The notes under the pieces: model-generated
The model's input: the letters and a program-made list of their open reading frames with translations, nothing else
What the model was told of the DNA's origin: nothing
Database searches by the model: none
In this document: piece after piece, positions 1 to 6,014 of the stretch
Position numbering within the stretch: position 1 is the stretch's first letter
Layout: every line of letters starts with the position of its first letter
Origin: an uncultured bacterium
GTDB taxonomy: Bacteria > Auribacterota > Tritonobacteria > UBA1439
DNA length: 11,010 bases
Reading direction: 5' to 3'
Assembly: GCA_937858775.1 (NCBI GenBank)
Contig: CALLYX010000284.1
Span: 1-11,010 of the forward strand
Program-made: the position numbers and the translations under genes

Positions 1-9
1 CGCATGGAC

Positions 10-39
10 AGTTTACCCCCCGCCCGGCCGGGAGGGCAA
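10..39 (-). promoter_or_regulatory. possible divergent promoter at left edge
   Basis: On the minus strand a TTGCCC hexamer (39-34) is followed after 18 nt by TAAACT (15-10), a fair sigma-70-like pair. An ATG lies 4 nt further on (5-3), too close for a normal transcript, so the gene driven, if any, probably starts beyond the window. Only two hexamers support this in a region otherwise without a gene, so it is weak. Confidence 0.2.
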
Positions 40-98
40 GGCGGAATTCAGGCCGGAATCCGGGCCCGGCGCCGATATCAACGGGCGGGGCCGCGCGT

Positions 99-127
99 TG
101 GACACGGCGGGGCGGCTGGGCTATACT
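99..127 (+). promoter_or_regulatory. sigma-70-like promoter, predicted leaderless start
   Basis: TGGACA (99-104, five of six matches to TTGACA) and TATACT (122-127) are separated by 17 nt. The TATACT ends 9 nt before the ATG at 137, so the expected transcription start falls at about 133-136. No GGAGG-like sequence lies between, which implies a nearly leaderless mRNA. This also argues against the in-frame TTG at 98, which overlaps the -35 box. Confidence 0.6.
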
Positions 128-136
128 TGCAGCCGG

Positions 137-889
137 ATGAAAACGCGCGCGCCGCTTCTCGGCCTCCTTGCCGTCCCCGCGCTCCTGGCCGTCTCGCCCC
201 TCTACGCGGAGACCGTGCTGCTCAAGGACGGAAGGAGGCTCCATGGGGAGATCGTCATCACCTACGGCAGGGGCGTCCTCTTCAGGGAGAAGCCGACGGC
301 CCCCGGCCGTTACTACCCGTACGAGGAGGTCGCGCGGATCTCCACGGAAGACTCCCTCCTCCACTATCTGATGCCCCGCGGGAACGACCACAGGCCCAAA
401 GCCGGGGGGGGGTTCTTTCCGCTCGCCAGGGCCCTGGCCCCACGCGGAAACCGGGCCGCCCTGATCCCGGTCGTGGAGCTGCCGAAGGGGACGCCGGTGC
501 GCGTCGCCTGCGCCGGGGCGCGCGACGCCGCCACGATCGAGATCAGGGGCGGGGGGGCGGTGCGCCTCCTCGGGATCGCCCCGCCCCCGGGGCCGGCCGG
601 GAAATCCCTTGCGGTCAAAGCGGCGCGCTACCTCTCCTCGCGCGTGAAGGGCCGGGAGGTGCTCCTCTATCCCGGCCCGCAATGCACCGGGGGCCCGGGG
701 ACGCCGGAGGCGTACGCGGTCCTCGACGGCGCCCTCCTGAACGCGGAGATGCTGGAGCGCGGCTGGGCCCGCGTATCCCCCCTACCCGCCTCGCACCGGT
801 ACCGGGCGGCGTTCGACTCCCTCCAACGCTACGCGAGGAACTTCGGCTTCGGCTTCTGGGCGGCCGGGGCGACCGGCGGGGAGGGGTAG
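137..889 (+). CDS. secreted protein with degenerate SNase-like domain
   Basis: The 250-residue product starts with a signal peptide (basic MKTRAP, hydrophobic stretch to about residue 20, likely cleavage after Ala24 in PLYA|ET). Residues 25-75 form a small beta-rich module beginning TVLLKDGRRLHGEI, of a kind common in exported bacterial proteins. Residues 118-243 resemble the staphylococcal nuclease (TNase) fold: AVRLLGIAPPP (141-151), AYAVLDGALLNAEMLERGWA (192-211) and a C-terminal stretch with YRAAF, LQRYAR and GFW. Arg143 matches SNase Arg35, but the calcium ligand Asp40 and catalytic Glu43 positions are Ala148 and Pro151, and the Arg87 position is near Thr189. It is therefore probably not an active nuclease and may be a binding domain. 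The ATG at 137 is chosen because it begins the signal peptide directly. A run of nine G (404-412) lies between the two domains. Specific role unknown. Confidence 0.75.
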   Translation: MKTRAPLLGLLAVPALLAVSPLYAETVLLKDGRRLHGEIVITYGRGVLFREKPTAPGRYYPYEEVARISTEDSLLHYLMPRGNDHRPKAGGGFFPLARALAPRGNRAALIPVVELPKGTPVRVACAGARDAATIEIRGGGAVRLLGIAPPPGPAGKSLAVKAARYLSSRVKGREVLLYPGPQCTGGPGTPEAYAVLDGALLNAEMLERGWARVSPLPASHRYRAAFDSLQRYARNFGFGFWAAGATGGEG

Positions 890-1046
890 GATCCGGCCGC
901 GGGGCGGACCGGGCGGAGGGCTCAAAGGGATGGCCCGAGGCCAGGAGCGCCCTCCTCTTTGGCCGCGCGCCAACCGCGGATCCCCCCCCGCCGCCGGTTC
1001 CTGATCCACCGGTGCGTTCATTCCCGTCATTGCGGCGAATCTTCTG

Positions 1047-1074
1047 TTGACAATCAGCATGGTACGGCTACACT
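1047..1074 (+). promoter_or_regulatory. sigma-70-like promoter of the kinase gene
   Basis: A perfect TTGACA (1047-1052) and TACACT (1069-1074) are separated by 16 nt. The expected start near 1081 gives a leader of about 57 nt before the ATG at 1138. The rest of the gap 890-1046 shows no gene or clear signal. Confidence 0.6.
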
Positions 1075-1137
1075 GTCTTCCGCACAGATAACGGCGTCCG
1101 GTCCGGATTTCGGCCCGCGCCCGGGAGAAAACCGTCG

Positions 1138-2199
1138 ATGAAGAACCCCGCAGACAATGACAATGGCATGGAGCGCCGCGAGAGACAGAGCATACCCCAG
1201 ATGGTCATCCAGAACGTCCTGGAGTGGAATATCGCCCACGGCGTCGACACCGTGGCCGGCCTGAACAAGAGGGTCGCCGACGGCTCCTTCCCCGACCTCG
1301 TCAGGGAGGGGGACGAGGAGTACCTGAAGAACGTCACCCGCGCCGCAGAGGAGATCATCGCGAACCGGGAGAGGGTGCGGATCGCCATCATCGCCGGCCC
1401 CTCCTCCTCCGGGAAGACGACCACGACGATAAAGTTGAACGAGCGCCTCCGGAAGGAGGGGATGAGCATCGTCCCCATCAACCTGGACAACTACTTCTTC
1501 GACCTCGAGATGCACCCGAAGGACGAATTCGGGGATTACGACTTCGAGGTCCCCGAGGCGCTCGACCTGAAGCTCATCAACGCGCATCTTGCCGCCCTCA
1601 TCGACGGCAAGACCGTACAGGTGCCGCGCTACAACTTCAAGACCGGCAAGCGCGAGGCGCAGACCGCCCCGCTCCGGATCGATAAGAACCAGATCCTCCT
1701 CATCGACAGCCTGCACGGCCTCTACGAGAAGATGACGCGCAGCGTGCCGCGGGAGATGAAGTTCCGCCTCTACATCGAGACCCTGACCCAGCTCAAGGAC
1801 AACGACGGGAACTGGATCCGCTGGACCGACACGCGGCTGCTCCGCCGCATGGTGCGCGACTCGTGGCACCGGAGCTACGACCCGGTCCGGACGATAGGCC
1901 ATTGGCATTACGTCAGGAAGAGCGAGATGCGCCACATCGTGCCGTTCATAACGAGCGTGGACTTCGTGTTGAACGGCGCCCTCCCGTTCGAGCTCCCGAT
2001 CCACAAGAAGTATATGTTCCCGTTCTTCGCGAAGGCGATCGAGGAGTACCGGGGCAACCCGAAGCGGGAGGACGCGTTCATCCGCGCCGCGCGCGTCCAG
2101 AAGATGCTCGGCGAGATCCAGGTCGTGGAGGACGATTCCTGCGTCCCGGGGACGTCGCTGCTCAGGGAGTTCATCGGGGGGAGCGCGTACAAATATTAG
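1138..2199 (+). CDS. uridine kinase-like P-loop protein (no TGS domain)
   Basis: The 353-residue protein belongs to the uridine kinase/phosphoribulokinase superfamily. It has a Walker A motif GPSSSGKT (87-94), a following strand and acidic motif INLDNYFFD (about 115-122), and a C-terminal half containing RRMVRD with a later SVDFVLNGALPFELP stretch, ending in LREFIGGSAYKY. That ending is typical of the long 'uridine kinase-TGS' fusion proteins, which are about 550 residues with an N-terminal TGS/ThrRS-like part. Here only about 80 residues precede the P-loop and no TGS domain is visible. The likely reaction is phosphorylation of a nucleoside or similar small molecule in the cytoplasm, but the substrate is not fixed. 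A GGGAG at 1123-1127 lies 10 nt before the ATG; Met11 is an alternative start. The gene has its own promoter and appears monocistronic. Confidence 0.8.
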   Translation: MKNPADNDNGMERRERQSIPQMVIQNVLEWNIAHGVDTVAGLNKRVADGSFPDLVREGDEEYLKNVTRAAEEIIANRERVRIAIIAGPSSSGKTTTTIKLNERLRKEGMSIVPINLDNYFFDLEMHPKDEFGDYDFEVPEALDLKLINAHLAALIDGKTVQVPRYNFKTGKREAQTAPLRIDKNQILLIDSLHGLYEKMTRSVPREMKFRLYIETLTQLKDNDGNWIRWTDTRLLRRMVRDSWHRSYDPVRTIGHWHYVRKSEMRHIVPFITSVDFVLNGALPFELPIHKKYMFPFFAKAIEEYRGNPKREDAFIRAARVQKMLGEIQVVEDDSCVPGTSLLREFIGGSAYKY

Positions 2200-2243
2200 C
2201 GCCGGGGCGGGGGGGAGAGGCGTCCCCGCCGGGACAAATTCAG

Positions 2244-2272
2244 TTGAGGGCCGCGGCGGGTTGATGTATCAT
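2244..2272 (+). promoter_or_regulatory. sigma-70-like promoter of pal
   Basis: TTGAGG (2244-2249) and TATCAT (2267-2272) have a 17-nt spacer. The expected start near 2279 leaves a leader of about 49 nt. The in-frame ATG at 2271 lies inside the -10 box and is therefore not the start of pal. Confidence 0.6.
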
Positions 2273-2314
2273 GGGCTCGAAAATGCCGGGGCCGGACATT
2301 CAACATCATAGCGA

Positions 2315-2327
2315 GGGAGGGGAAGGA
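2315..2327 (+). promoter_or_regulatory. strong ribosome binding site of pal
   Basis: An unbroken purine tract containing GGGAGGGG (7 nt or less from the start) and AAGGA runs right up to the ATG at 2328. It decides the start of pal in favour of 2328, which is also where the lipoprotein signal peptide begins. Confidence 0.7.
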
Positions 2328-2894
2328 ATGAAAAAGTGGCTACTGTTTTCAGCCGTAGCGGCCGCGATGATCGTAGCCGCGGGCGGCTGCCGCCCGAAGG
2401 CGAAGGTCACCATACCCACTCAGAAGGGGCTGCTCTTTGAAGGGGACCAGGTTCCGGGCGGCGGGATACCGCTGGGGGAGAACCCGGAGGGGCCGTTCGT
2501 GGATCCGGAGGATTACACGGCCGACCCGGCGGTGAGGGAGATTTTCGTGGACGTGCACTTCGACTACAACAAGGCCGAAATCAGGGCCGGCGAGCGCCCG
2601 ATTCTCGAGCGGATCGCGGGCTACATGAGAGAGCACGGCGCCCTGACGATCAAGGTCGAGGGGCATTGCGACGAGCGCGGTTCGAACGAGTATAACCTGG
2701 CCCTGGGAGAGCGCCGCGCGCTCAGCATCCGCAGCTACATCGCGGGCCTCGGCATCGAGCCGGGCCGCATCTTCACCATCAGCTACGGCGAGGAGAAGCC
2801 GCTCTGCACGGAGTCCAAGGAGTCGTGTTGGCAGCGGAATCGCCGCGGGCATTTCCTCCTCGGCCTCTCCCCGGCGCAGGCGCCGAGGCCGTGA
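2328..2894 (+). CDS. pal: peptidoglycan-associated lipoprotein Pal
   Basis: The 188-residue product is an outer-membrane lipoprotein that binds peptidoglycan non-covalently and normally works with the Tol system to tie the outer membrane to the wall. The signal peptide MKKWLLFSAVAAAMIVAAGG is followed by Cys21, the lipidation site. After a flexible, Gly/Pro-rich linker, the OmpA-like domain (about 90-180) shows VHFDYNKAEI, the peptidoglycan-binding stretch GHCDERGSNEYNLALGERRA and ISYGEEKP, ending with NRRGHF. All are classic Pal features and the length is normal. No tolA, tolB, tolQ or tolR gene is present in the window; the gene has its own promoter and terminator, so it is likely monocistronic. 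The C-terminal tail after the domain is short. Confidence 0.93.
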   Translation: MKKWLLFSAVAAAMIVAAGGCRPKAKVTIPTQKGLLFEGDQVPGGGIPLGENPEGPFVDPEDYTADPAVREIFVDVHFDYNKAEIRAGERPILERIAGYMREHGALTIKVEGHCDERGSNEYNLALGERRALSIRSYIAGLGIEPGRIFTISYGEEKPLCTESKESCWQRNRRGHFLLGLSPAQAPRP

Positions 2895-2913
2895 CGGGGG
2901 GCGCGATCGAACC

Positions 2914-2949
2914 AAAAAGGCCCGGGCATAGCCGCCCGGGCCTTTTTTT
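2914..2949 (+). terminator. intrinsic terminator after pal
   Basis: A perfect 9-bp GC stem (2919-2927 with 2934-2942, GGCCCGGGC arms) has a 6-nt loop (ATAGCC) and is followed by seven T (2943-2949). Five A precede the stem, so it could also work on the opposite strand. It lies 20 nt after the pal stop codon. Confidence 0.92.
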
Positions 2950-3006
2950 CTAGGGCGCCGCCTCCCGGCCCGGCCCGCCGCGCGCCCTTTCGGCAAGGAG
3001 CCGAAG

Positions 3007-3579
3007 ATGCGAATCCCGCCGCGCGCCGCTCCCGCCGCGCTCGCCGCCCTGTGCGCCCTGTCGTGCGGCTGCGCCGACACGGGGGGGGGCGCCGCCGCCC
3101 GACCGGCCGCGATCATCTCCCGCCAGGCCTCGATCTCCGAGGATCTAAAGGAGGTGCGGCTGGAACTCCGCGCGCTCCGCGCGTCGCAGGAGGAGATCGA
3201 GCACCGCTGCTCCGACGAGGCGTTCGTCCGCCCCATGGAGGAACGTTGCTCGCGGCTCGGCGCGCGGCTCGACGCGATCGAGAAGAGGGTGGGGGAGATC
3301 GAGAAGGGCGCGGCGGGGGAGCGGGCCGCGGCCGAGAGAAGGATGCAGGCCGTCGTCGAGGTGGTCAAGGCGGAAAACGCGCAGCTCCGCGCGGAGCTGG
3401 CGGGGATCCGGGGGGAAACGCAGGGCGCCGGCTACACGGTGCGCCCGGGCGACACGCTCGAGGGAATCGCCCGGAGGTTCGGGGTGCCCGCTCGCGAGAT
3501 CATAAAAGCGAACGGGATATCGGACCCGGACGCGATACGGGCGGGGCGGAGACTCAAGATCCCCGCGCCCGCCCGTTGA
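3007..3579 (+). CDS. probable lipoprotein with coiled coil and LysM
   Basis: The 190-residue product begins with an Ala-rich hydrophobic leader. It contains Cys20 and Cys22 in LSCGC, either of which could be lipidated, though neither fits the lipobox perfectly. A Gly/Ala-rich linker is encoded partly by nine G (3081-3089). Residues about 43-135 are rich in Glu, Arg, Leu and Ala with heptad-like spacing, which predicts a long coiled coil containing two further Cys (68, 81). Residues 143-186 form one LysM domain (YTVRPGDTLEGIARRFGV, then KANGI and LKIP), which binds peptidoglycan glycan strands. AAGGAG (2995-3000) lies 6 nt before the ATG. It follows pal but is separated from it by the terminator. 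A periplasmic or outer-membrane cell-wall role is likely. The coiled-coil half recalls the trimerisation region of CpoB/YbgF near pal, but no TPR is seen. Confidence 0.8.
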   Translation: MRIPPRAAPAALAALCALSCGCADTGGGAAARPAAIISRQASISEDLKEVRLELRALRASQEEIEHRCSDEAFVRPMEERCSRLGARLDAIEKRVGEIEKGAAGERAAAERRMQAVVEVVKAENAQLRAELAGIRGETQGAGYTVRPGDTLEGIARRFGVPAREIIKANGISDPDAIRAGRRLKIPAPAR

Positions 3580-3609
3580 ACGAAGACGCCCTGGGCGCGC
3601 CCCGCGCCG

Positions 3610-4083
3610 TCAGGGGGCCATCTCCTCCTTCTCCCCCGCCGCGCCGGCTGCGTCGGGCGCGATCTCCGGGGCCGCGTTCTCGGGCTGCTTGATCTCGATC
3701 AGGTGCTTGAAGATGCGGTACTTCGACGGCCCCACCTCCGGAACCCGGCTCAGATCTTCCGCCGTCGCGTAGGGGCGGTTGGCGATGATCGCCTGCGCGG
3801 TCGGCTCGTCGACAAGCGGCAGCACCATCAGTTCCTTCAGCTTGGCGGTATTCGGGTCTATGCGCACCCCCCCGCTCCTCTCGCCGAAGTCCATCTCCTC
3901 CTTCTTCTTCTTCCTGCTCCTCCTCTTGGCCAGCATCATCGGCGCGCCCCCGCCCGCCGCGCCGCCGCTGATGATCGGCTCGGAGAAGCCGCGGACCCCG
4001 AGATCCGCCAGGCCAGCCAGCGCCAGGCCCTCGCACGCGAAGCAGACGCAGACGGCCCGCGCAACCCACGCCATGACCTTCAT
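3610..4083 (-). CDS. secreted helix-hairpin-helix protein
   Basis: The 157-residue product has a hydrophobic N-terminus with three Cys (12, 14, 17), likely a signal peptide or anchor. A Gly/Ala-rich stretch and a very basic patch (KRRSRKKKK, 53-61) follow. A ComEA-like double helix-hairpin-helix lies at 74-131: IDPNTAKLKELMVLPLVDEP, AQAIIANRP, and AEDLSRVPEVGPSKYRIFKH. The second hairpin (PEVGPSK) is canonical. The first has lost its glycines (LPLVDEP where LPGIGP is usual), so DNA backbone binding may be weakened. The Glu/Ala tail is acidic. The ATG is preceded by GAGGGGGGG, a good ribosome binding site. It lies downstream of trxB with its own possible promoter, and converges with the LysM gene across a 30-nt gap without a T-tract terminator. 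Roles could be DNA binding at the cell surface or protein binding; function unknown. Confidence 0.75.
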   Translation of the reverse strand: MKVMAWVARAVCVCFACEGLALAGLADLGVRGFSEPIISGGAAGGGAPMMLAKRRSRKKKKEEMDFGERSGGVRIDPNTAKLKELMVLPLVDEPTAQAIIANRPYATAEDLSRVPEVGPSKYRIFKHLIEIKQPENAAPEIAPDAAGAAGEKEEMAP

Positions 4084-4127
4084 GTCCCCCCCCTCTCGAA
4101 CGCCCCGCCGCCATAACGGGCCGCATC

Positions 4128-4159
4128 AATATAGCATATCCGGCGGCGCCCCGCGTCAA
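4128..4159 (-). promoter_or_regulatory. probable promoter of the HhH gene
   Basis: On the minus strand TTGACG (4159-4154) is followed by an AT-rich block reading TATGCTATATT (4138-4128), unusual in this GC-rich context. TATGCT gives a 15-nt spacer and TATATT gives 20 nt, so neither spacing is ideal and the exact -10 is unclear. The leader would be roughly 40-45 nt and ends in a strong ribosome binding site. Confidence 0.45.
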
Positions 4160-4179
4160 GAATCGGCCTCCCCGGGCCG

Positions 4180-5121
4180 TCATTCGCGAAGGGCGGCGCC
4201 CGCCGCGGCGATGTACCGCTCGGCGGCGATGACGGCGGTTACGCCGTCCCCGACGGCGGAGGCGATCTGGCGGGCCGACCCCCGCCTGACGTCCCCCGCG
4301 GCAAAGACGCCCGGCACGGAAGTCGCCATCGAGAGGTCCGCCACGACGCACCCCTCGCCGTCGAGCTCCACGGCCCCCCCGAGGAACGAGGTGTTGGGCG
4401 TGCTCCCGATGAATATGAACACGCCGTCGCACGGGAGCTCCCGCTCCCCGCCCCCTTTGGCGTCGCCTACAACGACGCCGGCCACCCGTTCCCCGCCCCG
4501 TATCTCCCGGATGACGCTCCCCCAGAGGAAACCGATCTTCTTCTCCGCGAACGCCCGGCGCTGCAGCCCGGGGCTCGCGCGAAGACGGTCCCGCCGATGG
4601 ACGACCGTCACCTCGGAGGCGAAGCGCGAGATGAAGATCGCCTCCTCGACCGCCGTGTCCCCTCCCCCGGCAACCACCACGCGCATCCCGCGAAAGAGCG
4701 GCGCGTCGCACATCCCGCAGTAGGAGACCCCGCGGCCGCAAAGGCGGCTCTCCCCGCGGACGCCGAGCGCCCGGCGGGTCGCCCCCGTGGCGACGATGAC
4801 CGCCCGGGCCGCGCGCCGGCCGCCGGCGCACTCGATCACGAGCCGCCCGTCGGCCCGCGATAGGCGGCCCGCCTCGTCCTCTTCGATCCTCAGGCCGAAG
4901 GCGGCGGCCTGCTCCCGGATCTTCTCCGCGAGATCGAAACCGGATATGGCCCCCGGGAAGCCCGGATAGTTGGCGACCTCCGCGACCATGGCGACCTGGC
5001 CGCCGACCGCCCCCTTCTCGAGGAGGACGCAGTCGAGGCGGTCCCGCGCCGCGTAGACGCCGGCGGCCAGCCCGGCGGGGCCCCCGCCCACGATGATCAG
5101 GTCATACAGGTGGTCATGCAT
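4180..5121 (-). CDS. trxB: thioredoxin reductase (TrxB family)
   Basis: The 313-residue flavoprotein has the usual TrxB length and order. The FAD-binding GGGPAG is at 12-17, and NYPGFPG follows at 51-57. The redox-active CxxC is Cys135-Gly-Met-Cys138, followed by Asp139. The NADPH-binding GGGDTA is at 152-157, with HRRDRLRAS (175-183) matching the NADPH-type signature. The C-terminal FAD motif GVFAAGDV (271-278) is followed by QIASAVGDG. It would use NADPH to reduce thioredoxin in the cytoplasm. The active site CGMCDA differs from the commoner CATCDG, though both cysteines and the Asp are kept. No thioredoxin gene is nearby. A TATAAT box ends 11 nt before the ATG and there is no clear Shine-Dalgarno sequence, so the mRNA may be leaderless. 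The gene is divergent from pcs. Confidence 0.92.
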   Translation of the reverse strand: MHDHLYDLIIVGGGPAGLAAGVYAARDRLDCVLLEKGAVGGQVAMVAEVANYPGFPGAISGFDLAEKIREQAAAFGLRIEEDEAGRLSRADGRLVIECAGGRRAARAVIVATGATRRALGVRGESRLCGRGVSYCGMCDAPLFRGMRVVVAGGGDTAVEEAIFISRFASEVTVVHRRDRLRASPGLQRRAFAEKKIGFLWGSVIREIRGGERVAGVVVGDAKGGGERELPCDGVFIFIGSTPNTSFLGGAVELDGEGCVVADLSMATSVPGVFAAGDVRRGSARQIASAVGDGVTAVIAAERYIAAAGAALRE

Positions 5122-5132
5122 ACGCGGCGGCC

Positions 5133-5162
5133 ATTATATACCGGCGCCCCGGCCGGCGACAA
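5133..5162 (-). promoter_or_regulatory. promoter of trxB, predicted leaderless
   Basis: On the minus strand TTGTCG (5162-5157) and a perfect TATAAT (5138-5133) have an 18-nt spacer. The TATAAT ends 11 nt before the start codon at 5121, which puts the expected transcript start about 5 nt from the ATG. The intervening bases GGCCGCCGCGT hold no ribosome binding site. Confidence 0.65.
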
Positions 5163-5198
5163 CCGCGCCGAGGCGTCCGCGCCCCGGCCGGCGGGGCG

Positions 5199-5227
5199 GT
5201 GCCACGGCCCCGCCTTTAAGTTATACT
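5199..5227 (+). promoter_or_regulatory. promoter of pcs, predicted leaderless
   Basis: GTGCCA (5199-5204, four of six matches) and TATACT (5222-5227) are 17 nt apart. TATACT ends 7 nt before the ATG at 5235, so the expected transcription start coincides with the start codon. ACCGCCC between them holds no Shine-Dalgarno sequence. The same -10 hexamer and arrangement occur at 122-127. Confidence 0.6.
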
Positions 5228-5234
5228 ACCGCCC

Positions 5235-6014
5235 ATGAGAGAGGCGCTGATCGCCTGGGGCGTCCATCTGTATACCGCCCTCGGATTGGCGGCGGGCGTC
5301 TTCGCGCTGCGCGCCTGGCTCGACCGGAGCCCGCGCCAGGCCTTCCTCCTCCTCGCGATCTCCACCCTGATCGACGCGTCCGACGGCCCCCTCGCCCGCC
5401 GCTTCGAGACGCGGCGGGTTCTCCCGGGATTCGACGGGAGGAGGCTCGACGACATCGTCGACTTCCTCAACTTCGTCCTCGTACCCGCCTTCATCCTCGC
5501 CGTCGCCGAGATGCTCCCGGAGAGGCAATGGGCGTGGGCGCTCGTCCCCGTCGCGGCGAGCGCCTACGGCTTCTGCCAGGAGCGGGCGAAGACCGACGAC
5601 GGCTTCTTCACCGGTTTCCCGAGCTACTGGAACATAGTGGTCTTCTACCTGTACCTGCTCCGCCGCGGGAGGGCGTTCAATCTCGCGATCGTGCTTCTGC
5701 TTTCGCTGATGGTCTTCGTCCCGGTGAAATATATCGTCCCGTTCAAGACGAGGCCGCTGCGCCGCCTTACCGCGGCCCTGACCGTGTCCTGGGGGCTCCT
5801 GGTACTCTGGCTGGTCTTCACCGCCAAGCGGGCCGATCCGTTACTGGTCCGCGCCTCCCTCGCCTACCCGGCCTACTACTTCCTCGCCTCGTTCCGGCTC
5901 AACCTGCCCGCGCCGGGCCCCCGGGGTCCAGCGGCCGGGGGGGGCAGAGGCGGGCGGTGGCCTTCGAGACTGCATAGATGGCGGCCAGGCCGCAGATCAT
6001 CGCGAGCGTCTTGA
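5235..6014 (+). CDS. pcs: phosphatidylcholine synthase (Pcs-type)
   Basis: The 259-residue integral membrane enzyme belongs to the CDP-alcohol phosphatidyltransferase family. Asp47 and Asp50-Gly-x2-Ala-Arg55 are followed, after 12 residues, by Gly68-x3-Asp72-x3-Asp76. The x12 spacing, instead of the usual x8, marks the bacterial Pcs branch. FCQERAKTDDGFFTGFPSYW (113-132) and the N-terminal AWGVHLYTALG also match Pcs from rhizobia as I remember it. The reaction would be CDP-diacylglycerol plus choline giving phosphatidylcholine and CMP. About eight hydrophobic segments fit the family. The conserved part ends near residue 223 (YYFLASFRLN). The remaining Gly/Arg-rich tail is translated from DNA that encodes the choline transporter's C-terminus on the other strand, so it is probably a run-on extension. 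The transporter next door supplies the likely substrate. Confidence 0.87.
   Translation: MREALIAWGVHLYTALGLAAGVFALRAWLDRSPRQAFLLLAISTLIDASDGPLARRFETRRVLPGFDGRRLDDIVDFLNFVLVPAFILAVAEMLPERQWAWALVPVAASAYGFCQERAKTDDGFFTGFPSYWNIVVFYLYLLRRGRAFNLAIVLLLSLMVFVPVKYIVPFKTRPLRRLTAALTVSWGLLVLWLVFTAKRADPLLVRASLAYPAYYFLASFRLNLPAPGPRGPAAGGGRGGRWPSRLHRWRPGRRSSRAS

Noticed and set aside
98..136. TTG start at 98 for the SNase-like gene
   Set aside because: It overlaps the -35 box and would bury the signal peptide behind 13 extra residues.
1054..2004. Minus-strand open frame opposite the uridine-kinase-like gene
   Set aside because: It has no domain motifs and lies antisense to a gene with a clear Walker A motif and promoter.
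2206..2230. GC hairpin after the uridine-kinase-like gene as a terminator
   Set aside because: The stem is only 7-8 bp with no T-tract after it (GGGACAAATT follows), so a terminator is not supported.
2271..2327. ATG at 2271 as the start of pal
   Set aside because: It overlaps the -10 box, and the ATG at 2328 has a strong ribosome binding site and starts the lipoprotein signal peptide.
3580..3609. Possible bidirectional terminator between the LysM and HhH genes
   Set aside because: The 30-nt gap contains only a short GGGCGCGCCC palindrome and no A or T tract.
3554..4831. Long minus-strand frame spanning the HhH gene and part of trxB
   Set aside because: It is a shifted frame on the same strand as two recognisable proteins and is a Gly/Arg-rich shadow with no motif.
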